Of a DNA stretch of 64,000 bases, positions 18,441-26,937 are shown one piece after another; within the stretch, counting starts at the first letter, position 1; every line of letters starts with the position of its first letter. The notes below the pieces were generated by a model, which saw only the letters and a list, made by a program, of their open reading frames with translations, made no database searches and had not been told where the DNA came from. A program made the translations under genes and the position numbers. Source of the stretch: Leptothoe kymatousa TAU-MAC 1615 (GTDB lineage: Bacteria > Cyanobacteriota > Cyanobacteriia > Phormidesmidales > Phormidesmidaceae); the NCBI RefSeq assembly GCF_018739865.1, contig NZ_JADOER010000012.1:186001-250000 (forward strand), in the 5' to 3' direction.

Positions 18441-19058
18441 ATGGGCGATATGGTCAAGTGTGGAGTGAAGCTGCTAGGTGGAGCCTTGTCTTTCCAGGCA
18501 GCCCTACGTCGGCTAACGGTGGTTTGCGCGATCGCAATGGTGCTAATTCCTATTCTTTGCGTTCCGGGGCAGGCGTTGGCCAGCCTCACTGACGATCGGT
18601 ATGACGGTAATATCTTTGCGCTCTATGCCGGTAACGGCGCGATTGTGCCCCCGCGAGTAACGTTGGCCCAGTCCCTCAAGCAGGAAAAACCCACGCTTCT
18701 GTTTTTCTATGTGGACGATAGTCGCGACTGCAAAGAATACTCATTTGTGATTTCCCAGCTGCAGGCCCCCTATGGTCGAGTGGCGAATTTTGTGCCGGTG
18801 ATGGCTGATGCTATTCCACTAAAAGAGTCGTTTACCCCTGATGAACCAGGGTATTACTTCACAGGTTCAGTCCCTCAAACCTTGGTCCTAGATGGCAGCG
18901 GCAAGGTGAAGTTTGATCAAACCGGTGCCCTGGAGTACGAAGTGGTAGACGATGTGTTCCGTGATGTTTTCAACTTGCTGCCCCGTACAGAATCCGAAGA
19001 ACTCCGCCGTCGCCCAGTGAATGAGCTGAATATTGAGCTAGTTCCTAGCGGCTCATAG
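18441..19058 (+). CDS. Thioredoxin-fold thylakoid protein, photosystem I accumulation factor-like
   Basis: A 205-residue protein with a signal or anchor segment (about 25-47, ending at an AxA-type site) followed by a thioredoxin-like domain. The stretches DDRYDGNIFALYAGNGAIVPP, PTLLFFYVDDSRDCKEYSF and GSVPQTLVLDGSGKV match a cyanobacterial and plastid family that I recall being named thylakoid membrane photosystem I accumulation factor. In place of the CxxC of classical thioredoxins there is DDSRDC with one cysteine, so it is unlikely to be a normal disulfide reductase. The family call is from memory. Confidence 0.62.
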   Translation: MGDMVKCGVKLLGGALSFQAALRRLTVVCAIAMVLIPILCVPGQALASLTDDRYDGNIFALYAGNGAIVPPRVTLAQSLKQEKPTLLFFYVDDSRDCKEYSFVISQLQAPYGRVANFVPVMADAIPLKESFTPDEPGYYFTGSVPQTLVLDGSGKVKFDQTGALEYEVVDDVFRDVFNLLPRTESEELRRRPVNELNIELVPSGS

Positions 19059-19068
19059 CCTGCTTGCC

Positions 19069-19551
19069 TTGGGAGTTTGTACCGACGTGCAGGAATCGGT
19101 TCCCCGTCTAACGGTATGTGCCTCGTTAGTTGAAAAAATTGCCAACCAAGCAGCCCTGTGTCGAACCTGTGAGGTGCTAGGTGTGGAGCGATTGATTTTG
19201 CCCGCGCCCACCATCTCTGCGTGGGAGTTTCGTAAAATAGCGGCGTCAGCTCAGCAATGGCAGACTGTGGATTATTGTCCCCCTGAGGAGCTGGGAGTTT
19301 GGCTTGGCCAACAGACTGACTGTCGGCGGGTGGCCTTGACTGTACATCCCCATGGCCAGTCTTTGGGGCACTATCGATTTGCGGCTAATACGCTCTTGAT
19401 TTTAGGGCGAGAACTGACGGGAATCCCTGATGATGTGGTGTCCCGATGCGATGAGGCGTTGACTATTCCCCAATATGGCCAAGTAGAATCGCTCAATGTG
19501 CAAACGGCAGGTGCGATCGCGATCTACGAATACAATCGCCAGTGGCGATGA
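19069..19551 (+). CDS. SpoU-family RNA methyltransferase
   Basis: A 160-residue SpoU/TrmH-type enzyme of the SPOUT fold, which 2'-O-methylates tRNA or rRNA. Motifs 1-3 are visible: NQAALCRTCEVLGVERLIL (N-terminal), LILGRELTGIPDD (about 110) and IPQYGQVESLNVQTAGAIAIYE (C-terminal, with the SLNV knot signature). Members like this often modify tRNA-Gly or tRNA-Leu. The start is uncertain: no ATG is available; TTG 19069 and GTG 19084 are candidates, and a stop at 19039 limits extension. It lies 10 bases after the preceding gene. Confidence 0.83.
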   Translation: MGVCTDVQESVPRLTVCASLVEKIANQAALCRTCEVLGVERLILPAPTISAWEFRKIAASAQQWQTVDYCPPEELGVWLGQQTDCRRVALTVHPHGQSLGHYRFAANTLLILGRELTGIPDDVVSRCDEALTIPQYGQVESLNVQTAGAIAIYEYNRQWR

Positions 19552-19642
19552 CCTGGGTCCCGTAACCATGTCCTGTGGGTCTGCATGGCGCTGTTTTCGC
19601 AAGGCTGTATAGAACAGACAGCAGACAGCCAATTTTTCAGGC

Positions 19643-20032
19643 TTAATCCATGGGGATATCGGCGGTTTCGGAGACTTCTTCGACGACGTCGTCGAGGTCA
19701 ATATCCACTTCGTCCAATTCCAGCTGCTGGACTTCCGCCTCTTCTACGGGCGTATCCGGCTCTAATGGGTTGGTCCGCACTCGTCGAATGGGCAGGTTGG
19801 CCATTAAGGCCGTCGTTCGCTGATCCGATTCAAACGAAAACTCCAGGCTCTCGGTGTCTATTTCCACGTAGCGCACAACCACGTCCAATATTTCCTGGCG
19901 CATCTTTTCCAAAATCTGGGGAGAAAGATCCGCACGGTCATGGGCTAGCACCAGGCGCAGCCGCTGCTTTGCTGTTTCACGGCTTACCGTTTCACGGGTG
20001 CCAAAAAGTCTTTCGAGAAAATCGCTAATCAT
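19643..20032 (-). CDS. minE: Cell division topological specificity factor
   Basis: MinE drives the pole-to-pole movement of MinD by stimulating its ATPase, keeping the FtsZ ring at mid-cell. The 129 residues begin with the membrane-targeting [11 protein letters not shown], followed by the MinD-binding helix ([19 protein letters not shown]) and the dimerisation domain. A long acidic tail (about 95-129, [13 protein letters not shown]) exceeds the E. coli protein (88 residues), as is common in cyanobacteria. Last gene of minC-minD-minE. Confidence 0.95.
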   Translation of the reverse strand: MISDFLERLFGTRETVSRETAKQRLRLVLAHDRADLSPQILEKMRQEILDVVVRYVEIDTESLEFSFESDQRTTALMANLPIRRVRTNPLEPDTPVEEAEVQQLELDEVDIDLDDVVEEVSETADIPMD

Positions 20033-20096
20033 GGTCGTCTTTGATTAGGCGGGGCGTAAGCGCAACGGTCGCCGCCCGTCGACCGTCTGGGTAAAA

Positions 20097-20897
20097 TTAT
20101 GTAAATAGTTGACGTAATTTTTTAAAAAAGCTTTCCTTCGGTGCACTCAGATCCATCAGGGGGACTTTTTCCCCTTGTAGCCGTCGGGTAATGTTGGAAA
20201 TGGCGATGCCTGCTTTGGTGAGTTCTTTGCCTAAAATTAGCGGTTCTCCATTGTTGGTGGATACAACTACCTGTTCATCGTCAGGAATAACGCCCAGGAG
20301 AGGCACCGCTAAGATATCTTGCACATCTTTGACCGACATCATTTGTTCGGCCTCCACCATGGCTGGTTTGAGCCGGTTGATGATCAATCGCATTGCCTTA
20401 ACGTCATTCGCTTCTAGCAGGCCAATGACCCGGTCAGCGTCCCGCACCGCAGAGATTTCTGGGGTGGTGACGATGATGGCTTCGCGGGCGGCTGAAATGG
20501 CATTGCGAAAACCCATTTCGATGCCAGCGGGGCTGTCGATTAAGACAAAGTTATACGCTTTGGACAGGGCCCGCACCAGTTTTTTCATCTGTTCCGGAGT
20601 AATGGACTCCTTCGAGCGATTTTGGGCGGCGGGCAGCAGGGCCAAATTTGGCTGCCGCTTATCCTTGACGAGGGCTTGGTCAAGGCGACATTCACCAGCC
20701 AGCACATCTAGGGCTGTGTAGACGATACGATTTTCTAGACCTAGGAGCAGGTCTAAATTTCGTAATCCAAAGTCGGCATCAATGACAACAACGCGTTTGC
20801 CTGCCTTGGCGAGGGCCATTCCCAGGTTGGCTGTGCATGTAGTTTTCCCAACACCTCCCTTGCCGGAGGTAACAACGATAATGCGGTTCATAGCCAT
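20097..20897 (-). CDS. minD: Septum site-determining ATPase
   Basis: MinD is the membrane-bound ATPase that recruits MinC and MinE. Visible are the deviant Walker A KGGVGKTT (about residues 13-20, with the signature Lys), DADFGLRNLD, the switch DSPAGIEMGF, and a C-terminal amphipathic tail (PKESFFKKLRQLF) for membrane binding. The 266-residue length is standard. It sits between minC and minE on the same strand, 64 bases before minE. Confidence 0.97.
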   Translation of the reverse strand: MAMNRIIVVTSGKGGVGKTTCTANLGMALAKAGKRVVVIDADFGLRNLDLLLGLENRIVYTALDVLAGECRLDQALVKDKRQPNLALLPAAQNRSKESITPEQMKKLVRALSKAYNFVLIDSPAGIEMGFRNAISAAREAIIVTTPEISAVRDADRVIGLLEANDVKAMRLIINRLKPAMVEAEQMMSVKDVQDILAVPLLGVIPDDEQVVVSTNNGEPLILGKELTKAGIAISNITRRLQGEKVPLMDLSAPKESFFKKLRQLFT

Positions 20898-20982
20898 GGA
20901 TTCAATGGGCGATTGAGGACGTTATTCGTGGGGGATTGGGCTCAAGTAGGGCAATAATCGCACGTTGTGGCAAATTTTATAG

Positions 20983-21002
20983 AAAATTCCTTTAGGAATT
21001 TT
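20983..21002 (-). terminator. Hairpin between minC and minD
   Basis: A perfect 8-bp stem (AAAATTCC / GGAATTTT) with a 4-base loop lies in the 152-base gap between minC and minD. Another weak stem (AAAAGG/CCTTTT, about 21025-21052) is next to the minC stop. They could lower read-through and set different minC and minD levels, or stabilise processed mRNA. Confidence 0.4.
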
Positions 21003-21049
21003 GAGGTTCGTCTCGCTGCACGATAAAAGGTTTGCCATCGAGCCTTTTT

Positions 21050-22069
21050 TTAAGGGGTGTCTACGGGGAGCTGGGCAAAATCAGCTGCGATCGCAATCCG
21101 GATGCTTCCCTGGCTGATATAAGCCACCTCCGGTTGATAGTGAGCGGGTGGTTTTTCCGGCGCGCGGGCAACCTTATCGGCAATGCGGAGCTGGGTGGGT
21201 TCCATCTGTAGGGCCATGATGCGGCAATCGGCATTGCCCTCGGACCCGGCATGGGCCACCCCCCGGAGACGCCCCCACACAAAGATGTCTCCCGCTGCCA
21301 CCAGGGAGCCGCCAGGATTTAAATCGCCGAGGACTACAATTGACCCTGGATGACGAATTTCAGTGCCAGAACGCACGGTAGCTTGCAGATAGAGAGGCGC
21401 ATCTAACGCTTCTCCCGCATCTGGACTCTGGTTGAAATGGTCTAGTTTGGTATTTTGCTCCACCGAATATCCGGCAGTAACAGCAGCAACGGCCGTTTGT
21501 CTACGCTGGGTATAAACCCGTTTCATATGTAGCTGAGCGGCACTTAAAAGCTCATCAATTTCCTGTAATTGGCGACCATCCAGCAAACGGTCTCGGGCAA
21601 TTAAATGAACTGTGGTGTTGGGTTGGAGAAATCGGTCACCAGAATTTAACCGCAGCGTGAGCTGCTGACATAGCTCCTCCCATTCTGATGGCGCAAAGCT
21701 CGTAGTCGAGGACGACGGTAGCAGCAGCAATAGCCTTCCCTGCTCACTTTTTAACGTGATTTGCTGCTTTGGCTGGCTATCCGCCGTATCCACATCTAAA
21801 TCAATGGTGGATACATCGACGAGGGGGGACGTGTTCTCGTCTCCTTGGTCGGTCTCATCAAACACGAAAAGTTCGACATCTTTCGATCGTTTTAATCGTG
21901 CTGATAGGGCCGCACGACTACTTTTGCTGGCGTTTTTTGGCGATGCTTTGACCGATTTTCTAGGTGGGGAGGCTGATGCAGAGGTATTAGCTTCAACCCG
22001 ATCTCTTTCGATATCGCCAGGATTGTCGGAGGAATTTGAATTAATTGGTTGATCGTTTCCGTTACCCAT
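21050..22069 (-). CDS. minC: Septum site-determining inhibitor MinC
   Basis: MinC blocks FtsZ polymerisation away from mid-cell. Of 339 residues, about the first 105 are a low-complexity, Ser/Asp/Lys-rich region with no match to E. coli MinC. Next comes the N-terminal FtsZ-inhibiting domain, then the C-terminal beta-helix domain with the classic VVLGDLNPGGSLVAAGDIFV and WGRLRGVAHAG turns that bind MinD. Cyanobacterial MinC often has such an N-terminal extension. First gene of the min cluster. Confidence 0.94.
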   Translation of the reverse strand: MGNGNDQPINSNSSDNPGDIERDRVEANTSASASPPRKSVKASPKNASKSSRAALSARLKRSKDVELFVFDETDQGDENTSPLVDVSTIDLDVDTADSQPKQQITLKSEQGRLLLLLPSSSTTSFAPSEWEELCQQLTLRLNSGDRFLQPNTTVHLIARDRLLDGRQLQEIDELLSAAQLHMKRVYTQRRQTAVAAVTAGYSVEQNTKLDHFNQSPDAGEALDAPLYLQATVRSGTEIRHPGSIVVLGDLNPGGSLVAAGDIFVWGRLRGVAHAGSEGNADCRIMALQMEPTQLRIADKVARAPEKPPAHYQPEVAYISQGSIRIAIAADFAQLPVDTP

Positions 22070-22781
22070 GTTCGATTTGGCTCAGGCCTCCTTTAGGACA
22101 CCCGTCGCTACATATAAAACACGCTGACCACCATGGAGTGTGACCGCAGAGCATACACAACTATATAGCCGGACTCGATTTTTGAGAGGGCATCGATTTT
22201 GATGTCATCAGTCTTTAGAATTTTTATTTTTGCCGAGGTTACCGCCGTAGGAACTCGTCGTTATCAGGTTATATGGGCAAGATTTTGGCTTGATCCGCAA
22301 TTTGGCAATAAAGCTTTACGAGATCCCAGTGGGTAAATAAAAAAAAACTGAAGTTATTTCTTGCTTACTGAGTCAGGGGCATACGGTTAAAAACGATACA
22401 TTCCAACCCATGTCTTGAATGAAAGACAAAATGTCTTTTTCTAAAGACATTAGGCTACTTTTTCCGCCACATGTCGCTGGGTAATCAGGGCAAATGCAGC
22501 AGGAAATGTTGTCTAGTTATTTTTTATACTTGGTTTGGTTGGATAGCTTTTTAGCCTATAAGACCCAATTCTCAGTGTGAATTAGGATCAAAATGCTGTA
22601 TTTCACCTTGGTTACTTAAGGTATCTAGGTTTTTGTAGGGTTTTCCGGACATCTCAAGGTAAATTATTTTTCCTTGGGGCGATAAAATTGCTGATAGTTC
22701 TGTAATCTGCTGATTCAGGTTTCAGGTTGGGTCCTATGGAGTTTCGGTTTACACAGCTCTTGTTAATACGAGGTTTTCGAC
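22070..22781. other. Intergenic region upstream of the PstS-like repeat protein
   Basis: 712 bases, AT-rich. A perfect 9-bp hairpin AATGTCTTT-TTCT-AAAGACATT is at 22431-22452. A 44-codon open frame (22202-22336) has no ribosome site or recognisable product and is not called. The region holds the divergent promoters of minC and the 22782 gene. Confidence 0.5.
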
Positions 22782-25058
22782 ATGCTTAAGCCCCGCTCTG
22801 CATTCTCCTTGGCGGCTACGGTTGCACTACTCACAGTTATTGCACCTAGTCAGCCATTTTCTCGGTTTACTGCCGTAGCTACAGCGGCGACCTTTGAGGT
22901 GCCTGCTAACGTGCCCACTGGTACTACAGTTCAGGTCAGCAGTGGCTCTGATGCCATGACCGTAATCAGTGATGCCCTTAAAACTGGTTTTGAAGATAAG
23001 TTCACGGGCTCTGATATCAGTATTGATACGGTGGGTGCCGACCAAGCCATTGAGTCCGTACTTAGCGGCGACGTAGATTTGGCCGCCATTAGCCGTCCCC
23101 TGAGTGACGCTGAACTTGGCCAAGGTCTAGCGTCGGAAGATGTGAAGCGTGTCAAGATTGCAATTATTGTCGGTGCTGACAATCCCTTCGACGGCAGTTT
23201 AACTAGCGAGCAGTTTGCTCAGATTTTCCGCGGTGAAATCCAGGATTGGTCCGAAGTCGGTGGCCCCAGTGGTGCCATTCGTTTAGTCGATCGTCCTGAT
23301 GTCAGCGAGACCCGTACGTCTTTGTCGGCCTACCCTGTGTTCAAGGCGGCTGAGTTTGCGACTGGTTCCAATGCCACTCAGTTGGGTGCCGATAGTACGT
23401 CAGATATTGTTGAGCAACTGGGTACAGACGGTATTAGCTACGCCTTGGTTGAGGAAGTAGATGCCATGGATGGCGTGCGTACGCTGCCCATGCATAAAAC
23501 CATGCCCACCGATGCGCGCTATCCGTTCTCTCAGCCGTTTGCCTTTGTTTACAAGGGTGAGCCTTCTGTGGGTAGTGCAGCCTTTTTGGGCTACGCCACC
23601 GGTGCCCCTGGTCAGACCGCATTGAAATCGGTGAATCCCTTGGCGGGCTTAGCGAATGCTGCGGGGGATGCCGCCGGTGCCGCCGGTGATGCTGTGAAAG
23701 GGGCAACGGATGCTGCGGGTAACGTCGTTGGGGCCGCTGGCAATGCTATTCAAGGGGCTGCTGGCGCGGCCGGTGATGCTGTGAAAGGTGCCGGTGATGC
23801 GGCCGGGAATGTGGCTGGTGCCGCCGGTGATGCTGTGAAAGGTGCCGCTGGTGCTGCTGGCGATGCGGTGCAAGGCACAGCCGATGCTGTGGACCAGGCT
23901 GTGAGCGATCGCAACCCTAAAGCGCAGACGCGCCTCAATCTGTGGTGGCTAATGTTAGTCCCAGCCGGTTGTTTGGCGTTAGTTGCTTGGGGTGAGCGCC
24001 GTCGCAAGCGGGGTGATGATCCTGCTTATGTTGCCGCTGCCGATTCCACGTATGCCGCTAAGACTCCAGGACCCAAGGGTTCCATCGGTTTGGGTAAAGC
24101 TGGTGCTGCTGCGGGCGGTGCTGCCGCTGCGGCCGGTGGCGCTGCTTGGGCCGCTACTCGTAAAACGGGTGATGCTGCTAAAGGTGGCTTAAATGCCGTT
24201 GGTGATACTGCCAAGGGTGGCCTCGGTGCCGTTAAAGGTGGCCTTGGTAATGTCGGCGATGCTGCCAAGGGCGGTGTGCGCAATGTGAAAGGTGGCCTTG
24301 GTAATGTCGGCGATGCTGCCAAGGGTGGCCTTGGTAATGTGAAAGGTGGCCTTGGTAATGTTGGCGATGCTGCCAAGGGCGGTGTGCGCAATGTGGGCAA
24401 CACTGCCAAAGGTGGTCTGGGCGCTGTTAAGGGCGGTCTAGGCAATCTGGGTGATGCCGCTAAAGGTGGCGTCAAGAATGCTGGGAATGCAGCCAAAGGC
24501 GGTCTCGGCGCTGTGAAAGGTGGCCTTGAGAATGCGGGTGATGCCGCGCAAGGTGGCATCGGTAATCTCCACGGTGCTGCTCAGCAAGGTGTTGATGGCA
24601 TTAAGGGTGGTCTCGGCAACGCTGGCAATGCCGTCCAAGGCGGCGTTGGTGCCATGGGTTCTGGCCTGAAGGGCGGTTTGGATAGCGCCGGTAATGCCGT
24701 CCAAGGCGGTGTTGGTGCCATGGGTTCTGGCCTGAAGGGCGGTTTAGATGGCGCTGGTAACAGCTTGCGCGATGGTGCGGATGCTGTTACCGGTGGTGTG
24801 GGCGATATGGCCAACAAAGCAGGCGATGCCCTTAAGGGTGGAGCCGGTGCGGCTAAGGATGCCCCTCGTTCCCTATGGGATCGGGTGCGTGACGGCGTCA
24901 ATAATGCAACTAACACTGTTGCTGGTAAAGCCGATGACATGGCCAATCAAACTAAGAACCAAGCTGGCAATCTAAAGGACCAGGCTGAAAACCTAGGTCA
25001 GCAGGGTATGGATAAGGCGTCTGAAATTACTGATAAGCTAACTAACTCAGATAGCTAA
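22782..25058 (+). CDS. Chimeric protein: PstS-like binding domain, membrane helix, long Gly/Ala repeat tail
   Basis: A 758-residue protein. Residues 1-37 are a signal peptide ending at TAATA. About 40-280 form a phosphate-binding-protein-like (PBP) domain: SSGSDAMTVISDALKTGFE, LSGDVDLAAISRPLSD, LTSEQFAQIFRGEIQDWSEV. About 285-375 are Ala/Gly-rich repeats (GAAGDAVKGA). A membrane helix (about 384-400, WWLMLVPAGCLALVAW) with ERRRKR after it places the tail inside. Residues 468-663 are 20 repeats of 11 or 7 residues, then a charged helical end like LEA proteins. The binding domain would sit in the periplasm and the repeats in the cytoplasm. It is not a normal PstS, and no pst genes are near. tilS follows after 17 bases. 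Confidence 0.85.
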   Translation: MLKPRSAFSLAATVALLTVIAPSQPFSRFTAVATAATFEVPANVPTGTTVQVSSGSDAMTVISDALKTGFEDKFTGSDISIDTVGADQAIESVLSGDVDLAAISRPLSDAELGQGLASEDVKRVKIAIIVGADNPFDGSLTSEQFAQIFRGEIQDWSEVGGPSGAIRLVDRPDVSETRTSLSAYPVFKAAEFATGSNATQLGADSTSDIVEQLGTDGISYALVEEVDAMDGVRTLPMHKTMPTDARYPFSQPFAFVYKGEPSVGSAAFLGYATGAPGQTALKSVNPLAGLANAAGDAAGAAGDAVKGATDAAGNVVGAAGNAIQGAAGAAGDAVKGAGDAAGNVAGAAGDAVKGAAGAAGDAVQGTADAVDQAVSDRNPKAQTRLNLWWLMLVPAGCLALVAWGERRRKRGDDPAYVAAADSTYAAKTPGPKGSIGLGKAGAAAGGAAAAAGGAAWAATRKTGDAAKGGLNAVGDTAKGGLGAVKGGLGNVGDAAKGGVRNVKGGLGNVGDAAKGGLGNVKGGLGNVGDAAKGGVRNVGNTAKGGLGAVKGGLGNLGDAAKGGVKNAGNAAKGGLGAVKGGLENAGDAAQGGIGNLHGAAQQGVDGIKGGLGNAGNAVQGGVGAMGSGLKGGLDSAGNAVQGGVGAMGSGLKGGLDGAGNSLRDGADAVTGGVGDMANKAGDALKGGAGAAKDAPRSLWDRVRDGVNNATNTVAGKADDMANQTKNQAGNLKDQAENLGQQGMDKASEITDKLTNSDS
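24183..24770 (+). repeat. Twenty tandem 11- and 7-residue repeats in the PstS-like gene
   Basis: The 588 bases encode 14 units of 11 residues (type GGLGNVGDAAK) and 6 units of 7 residues (type GGLGAVK), mixed in register; every unit begins GG (or QG) and ends in K, Q or R. The two unit lengths are both three- or two-turn helix periods. The DNA copies are close, for example gctgccaagggtggc recurs. Confidence 0.94.
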
Positions 25059-25075
25059 CCCACTAATTTCATGTA

Positions 25076-26074
25076 ATGCCTTGGACTCAGCTCCACGCGC
25101 AGATTCATACCTTACTTAAGGCAAAATTCCTGCTTCCCCCAGATTCCTCCATCTTGATGGCGGTGTCGGGGGGGCAGGATTCTTTGTGTATGGCTCAGTT
25201 ACTGATGGATCTGCAGCCAAAATGGAACTGGCGGTTGGGTCTGCTCCACTGCGACCATGGCTGGCGCGATGATTCATCAGACAATGCGGCCCATGTGGCA
25301 CGGTTGGCCCAGCAATGGCAGTTGCCATTTTTTCTTGAGACAGCCGTCGACTTGGTTCCAACGGAAGCCGCAGCCCGCACTTGGCGGTATGAAAAATTTG
25401 CAGACATTGCCCAGACCCATGGCTATGCCTATGTGGTGACCGGCCACACAGCCACCGATCGCGCTGAAACAGTCCTGTTTAACCTATTGCGAGGCAGTGG
25501 GGCAGATGGTATTCAAGCTTTGAGCTGGCAGCGGCCTCTCGGCGCGGAAGGCTTAGCTGGTTTGGTGACCCGACCTTTGTTGGCCATAACCCGTCAGCAG
25601 ACTGGGGAATTTTGCCAAGACCGAGATTTGCCGATATGGCAGGATGCCTCTAATGATGACTGGCGCTATCGACGCAATCGCATTCGGCAAGAATTGATGC
25701 CTTATTTGCGATCGCACTTTAACCCAAGCGTAGAAGCCACATTAGCTCAAACCGCTGAGATCTTTACCGCTGAAGTCACCTATTTAGAAAATCAAGCTGC
25801 CCAACTCCATAGCGATGTCGTTGAAACATCACCAGGTGTCTGCCGCATCCGTCGCTTCCCATTGCGGGAGGCCCCTTTGGCTTTGCAGCGTCGAGTTGTC
25901 CGGCGTGTTTTACAAGCAGTCCTCGACCAGCAACCCAGCTTTGATCACATTGAAAAACTTGTCTGTTTAGCCACGGCACCCAATCGCAGTCAGACAGATC
26001 CATTTCCAGGGGGCGTCATTGCCTACGTAGACGCAGACTGGATCAAAATTTCGAAGCCTCCCCTGGTGTCATAG
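25076..26074 (+). CDS. tilS: tRNA(Ile)-lysidine synthetase
   Basis: TilS changes the wobble C of the tRNA-Ile(CAU) anticodon to lysidine so that it reads AUA. The 332 residues contain the PP-loop AVSGGQDSLCM (about 28-38) and the family stretches HCDHGWRDDS, VVTGHTATDRAET and RPLLAI, with DASNDDWRYRRNRIR. The C-terminal TilS substrate domain of the E. coli type is absent, which is normal for cyanobacteria. It is 17 bases after the preceding gene and may be cotranscribed. Confidence 0.94.
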   Translation: MPWTQLHAQIHTLLKAKFLLPPDSSILMAVSGGQDSLCMAQLLMDLQPKWNWRLGLLHCDHGWRDDSSDNAAHVARLAQQWQLPFFLETAVDLVPTEAAARTWRYEKFADIAQTHGYAYVVTGHTATDRAETVLFNLLRGSGADGIQALSWQRPLGAEGLAGLVTRPLLAITRQQTGEFCQDRDLPIWQDASNDDWRYRRNRIRQELMPYLRSHFNPSVEATLAQTAEIFTAEVTYLENQAAQLHSDVVETSPGVCRIRRFPLREAPLALQRRVVRRVLQAVLDQQPSFDHIEKLVCLATAPNRSQTDPFPGGVIAYVDADWIKISKPPLVS

Positions 26075-26130
26075 CTATGGACAAACTAAATTTCGCTTTA
26101 GACTAAGAATGAAAACGTAATGTCTCTGCT

Positions 26131-26937
26131 ATGCGCTGGTTATTGACGGTTGTTTTGAGTTTATGGCTACTCGTTGGCACCCTCGGTGCGGCCGTGTTTG
26201 CCCCTGCGGTGGCGGCGGCGCCAGCAGATATCCCAGCCGGAGATATTGCCACACTGCGGAAGCAGGCCTTTGACCTCACCCGTAGCGGTAAATTTGATTT
26301 AGCCGAGGTGGTGTGGACTCAGCTGATCGACGCATTGCCCGATGAACCTGCTGTTTGGAGTAACCGTGGCAACGTGCGGGTCAGTCAAAATAAAATTGAT
26401 GCAGCCGTGCAAGACTATACCCATGCCATTGCCCTGGATGGATTACAGCCAGATCCTTATCTCAACCGAGGTGCTGCCTATGAAGCCGCTGGTGAATGGC
26501 AGGCCGCCATTGATGATTACAATCGCGTGCTGAAGCTATCCCCCGATGATCCAGCCGCCTACAACAATCGAGGCAATGCCCAAGGAGGCCAAGGCGATTG
26601 GGATGCAGCCCTACAGGACTATGAGCACTCAATTACCCTGCAACCGAGTTTTTCTCTCGGCTATGCTAATTACGGAATTGCCCTCTTTGAGGTCGGCGAC
26701 CAAGCAAAATCTCTACAAGTATTAAAAAGTCTGGCCCGTAAGTATCCCAACTATGCAGACGTACGAGCGGCATTAACCGCCGTTCTTTGGGAAACGGGCC
26801 ATCGGGGAGAAGCGGAAAGTCAGTGGGCTGCGGCCCGTGGTCTAGATCGCCGCTACAGCGATTTGGACTGGGTGAAAAATGTTCGGCGTTGGCCACCTTC
26901 TTTGGTCAAAGGGTTAGACAACTTTCTTAAGCTTTAG
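26131..26937 (+). CDS. Secreted TPR-repeat protein
   Basis: 268 residues: a signal peptide or anchor (1-30, ending VAAAPA), then about four to five tetratricopeptide repeats from residue 35, with repeated WSNRGN, PYLNRGAAYEAAGEW and AYNNRGNAQGGQGDW cores. TPRs bind other proteins, so it is probably a periplasmic or lumenal scaffold. Similar cyanobacterial TPR proteins assist photosystem assembly, but nothing here shows that directly. Partner unknown. Confidence 0.85.
   Translation: MRWLLTVVLSLWLLVGTLGAAVFAPAVAAAPADIPAGDIATLRKQAFDLTRSGKFDLAEVVWTQLIDALPDEPAVWSNRGNVRVSQNKIDAAVQDYTHAIALDGLQPDPYLNRGAAYEAAGEWQAAIDDYNRVLKLSPDDPAAYNNRGNAQGGQGDWDAALQDYEHSITLQPSFSLGYANYGIALFEVGDQAKSLQVLKSLARKYPNYADVRAALTAVLWETGHRGEAESQWAAARGLDRRYSDLDWVKNVRRWPPSLVKGLDNFLKL

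Noticed and set aside
22202-22336. 44-codon frame upstream of the PstS-like gene
   Set aside because: No ribosome site and no recognisable product.
24026-24559. 177-codon reverse Pro/Ala-rich frame
   Set aside because: Shadow of the Gly/Ala repeat array.
24183-24770. Tandem repeats that could suggest a CRISPR array
   Set aside because: Units are contiguous, in-frame, without spacers, and lie in a clear gene.
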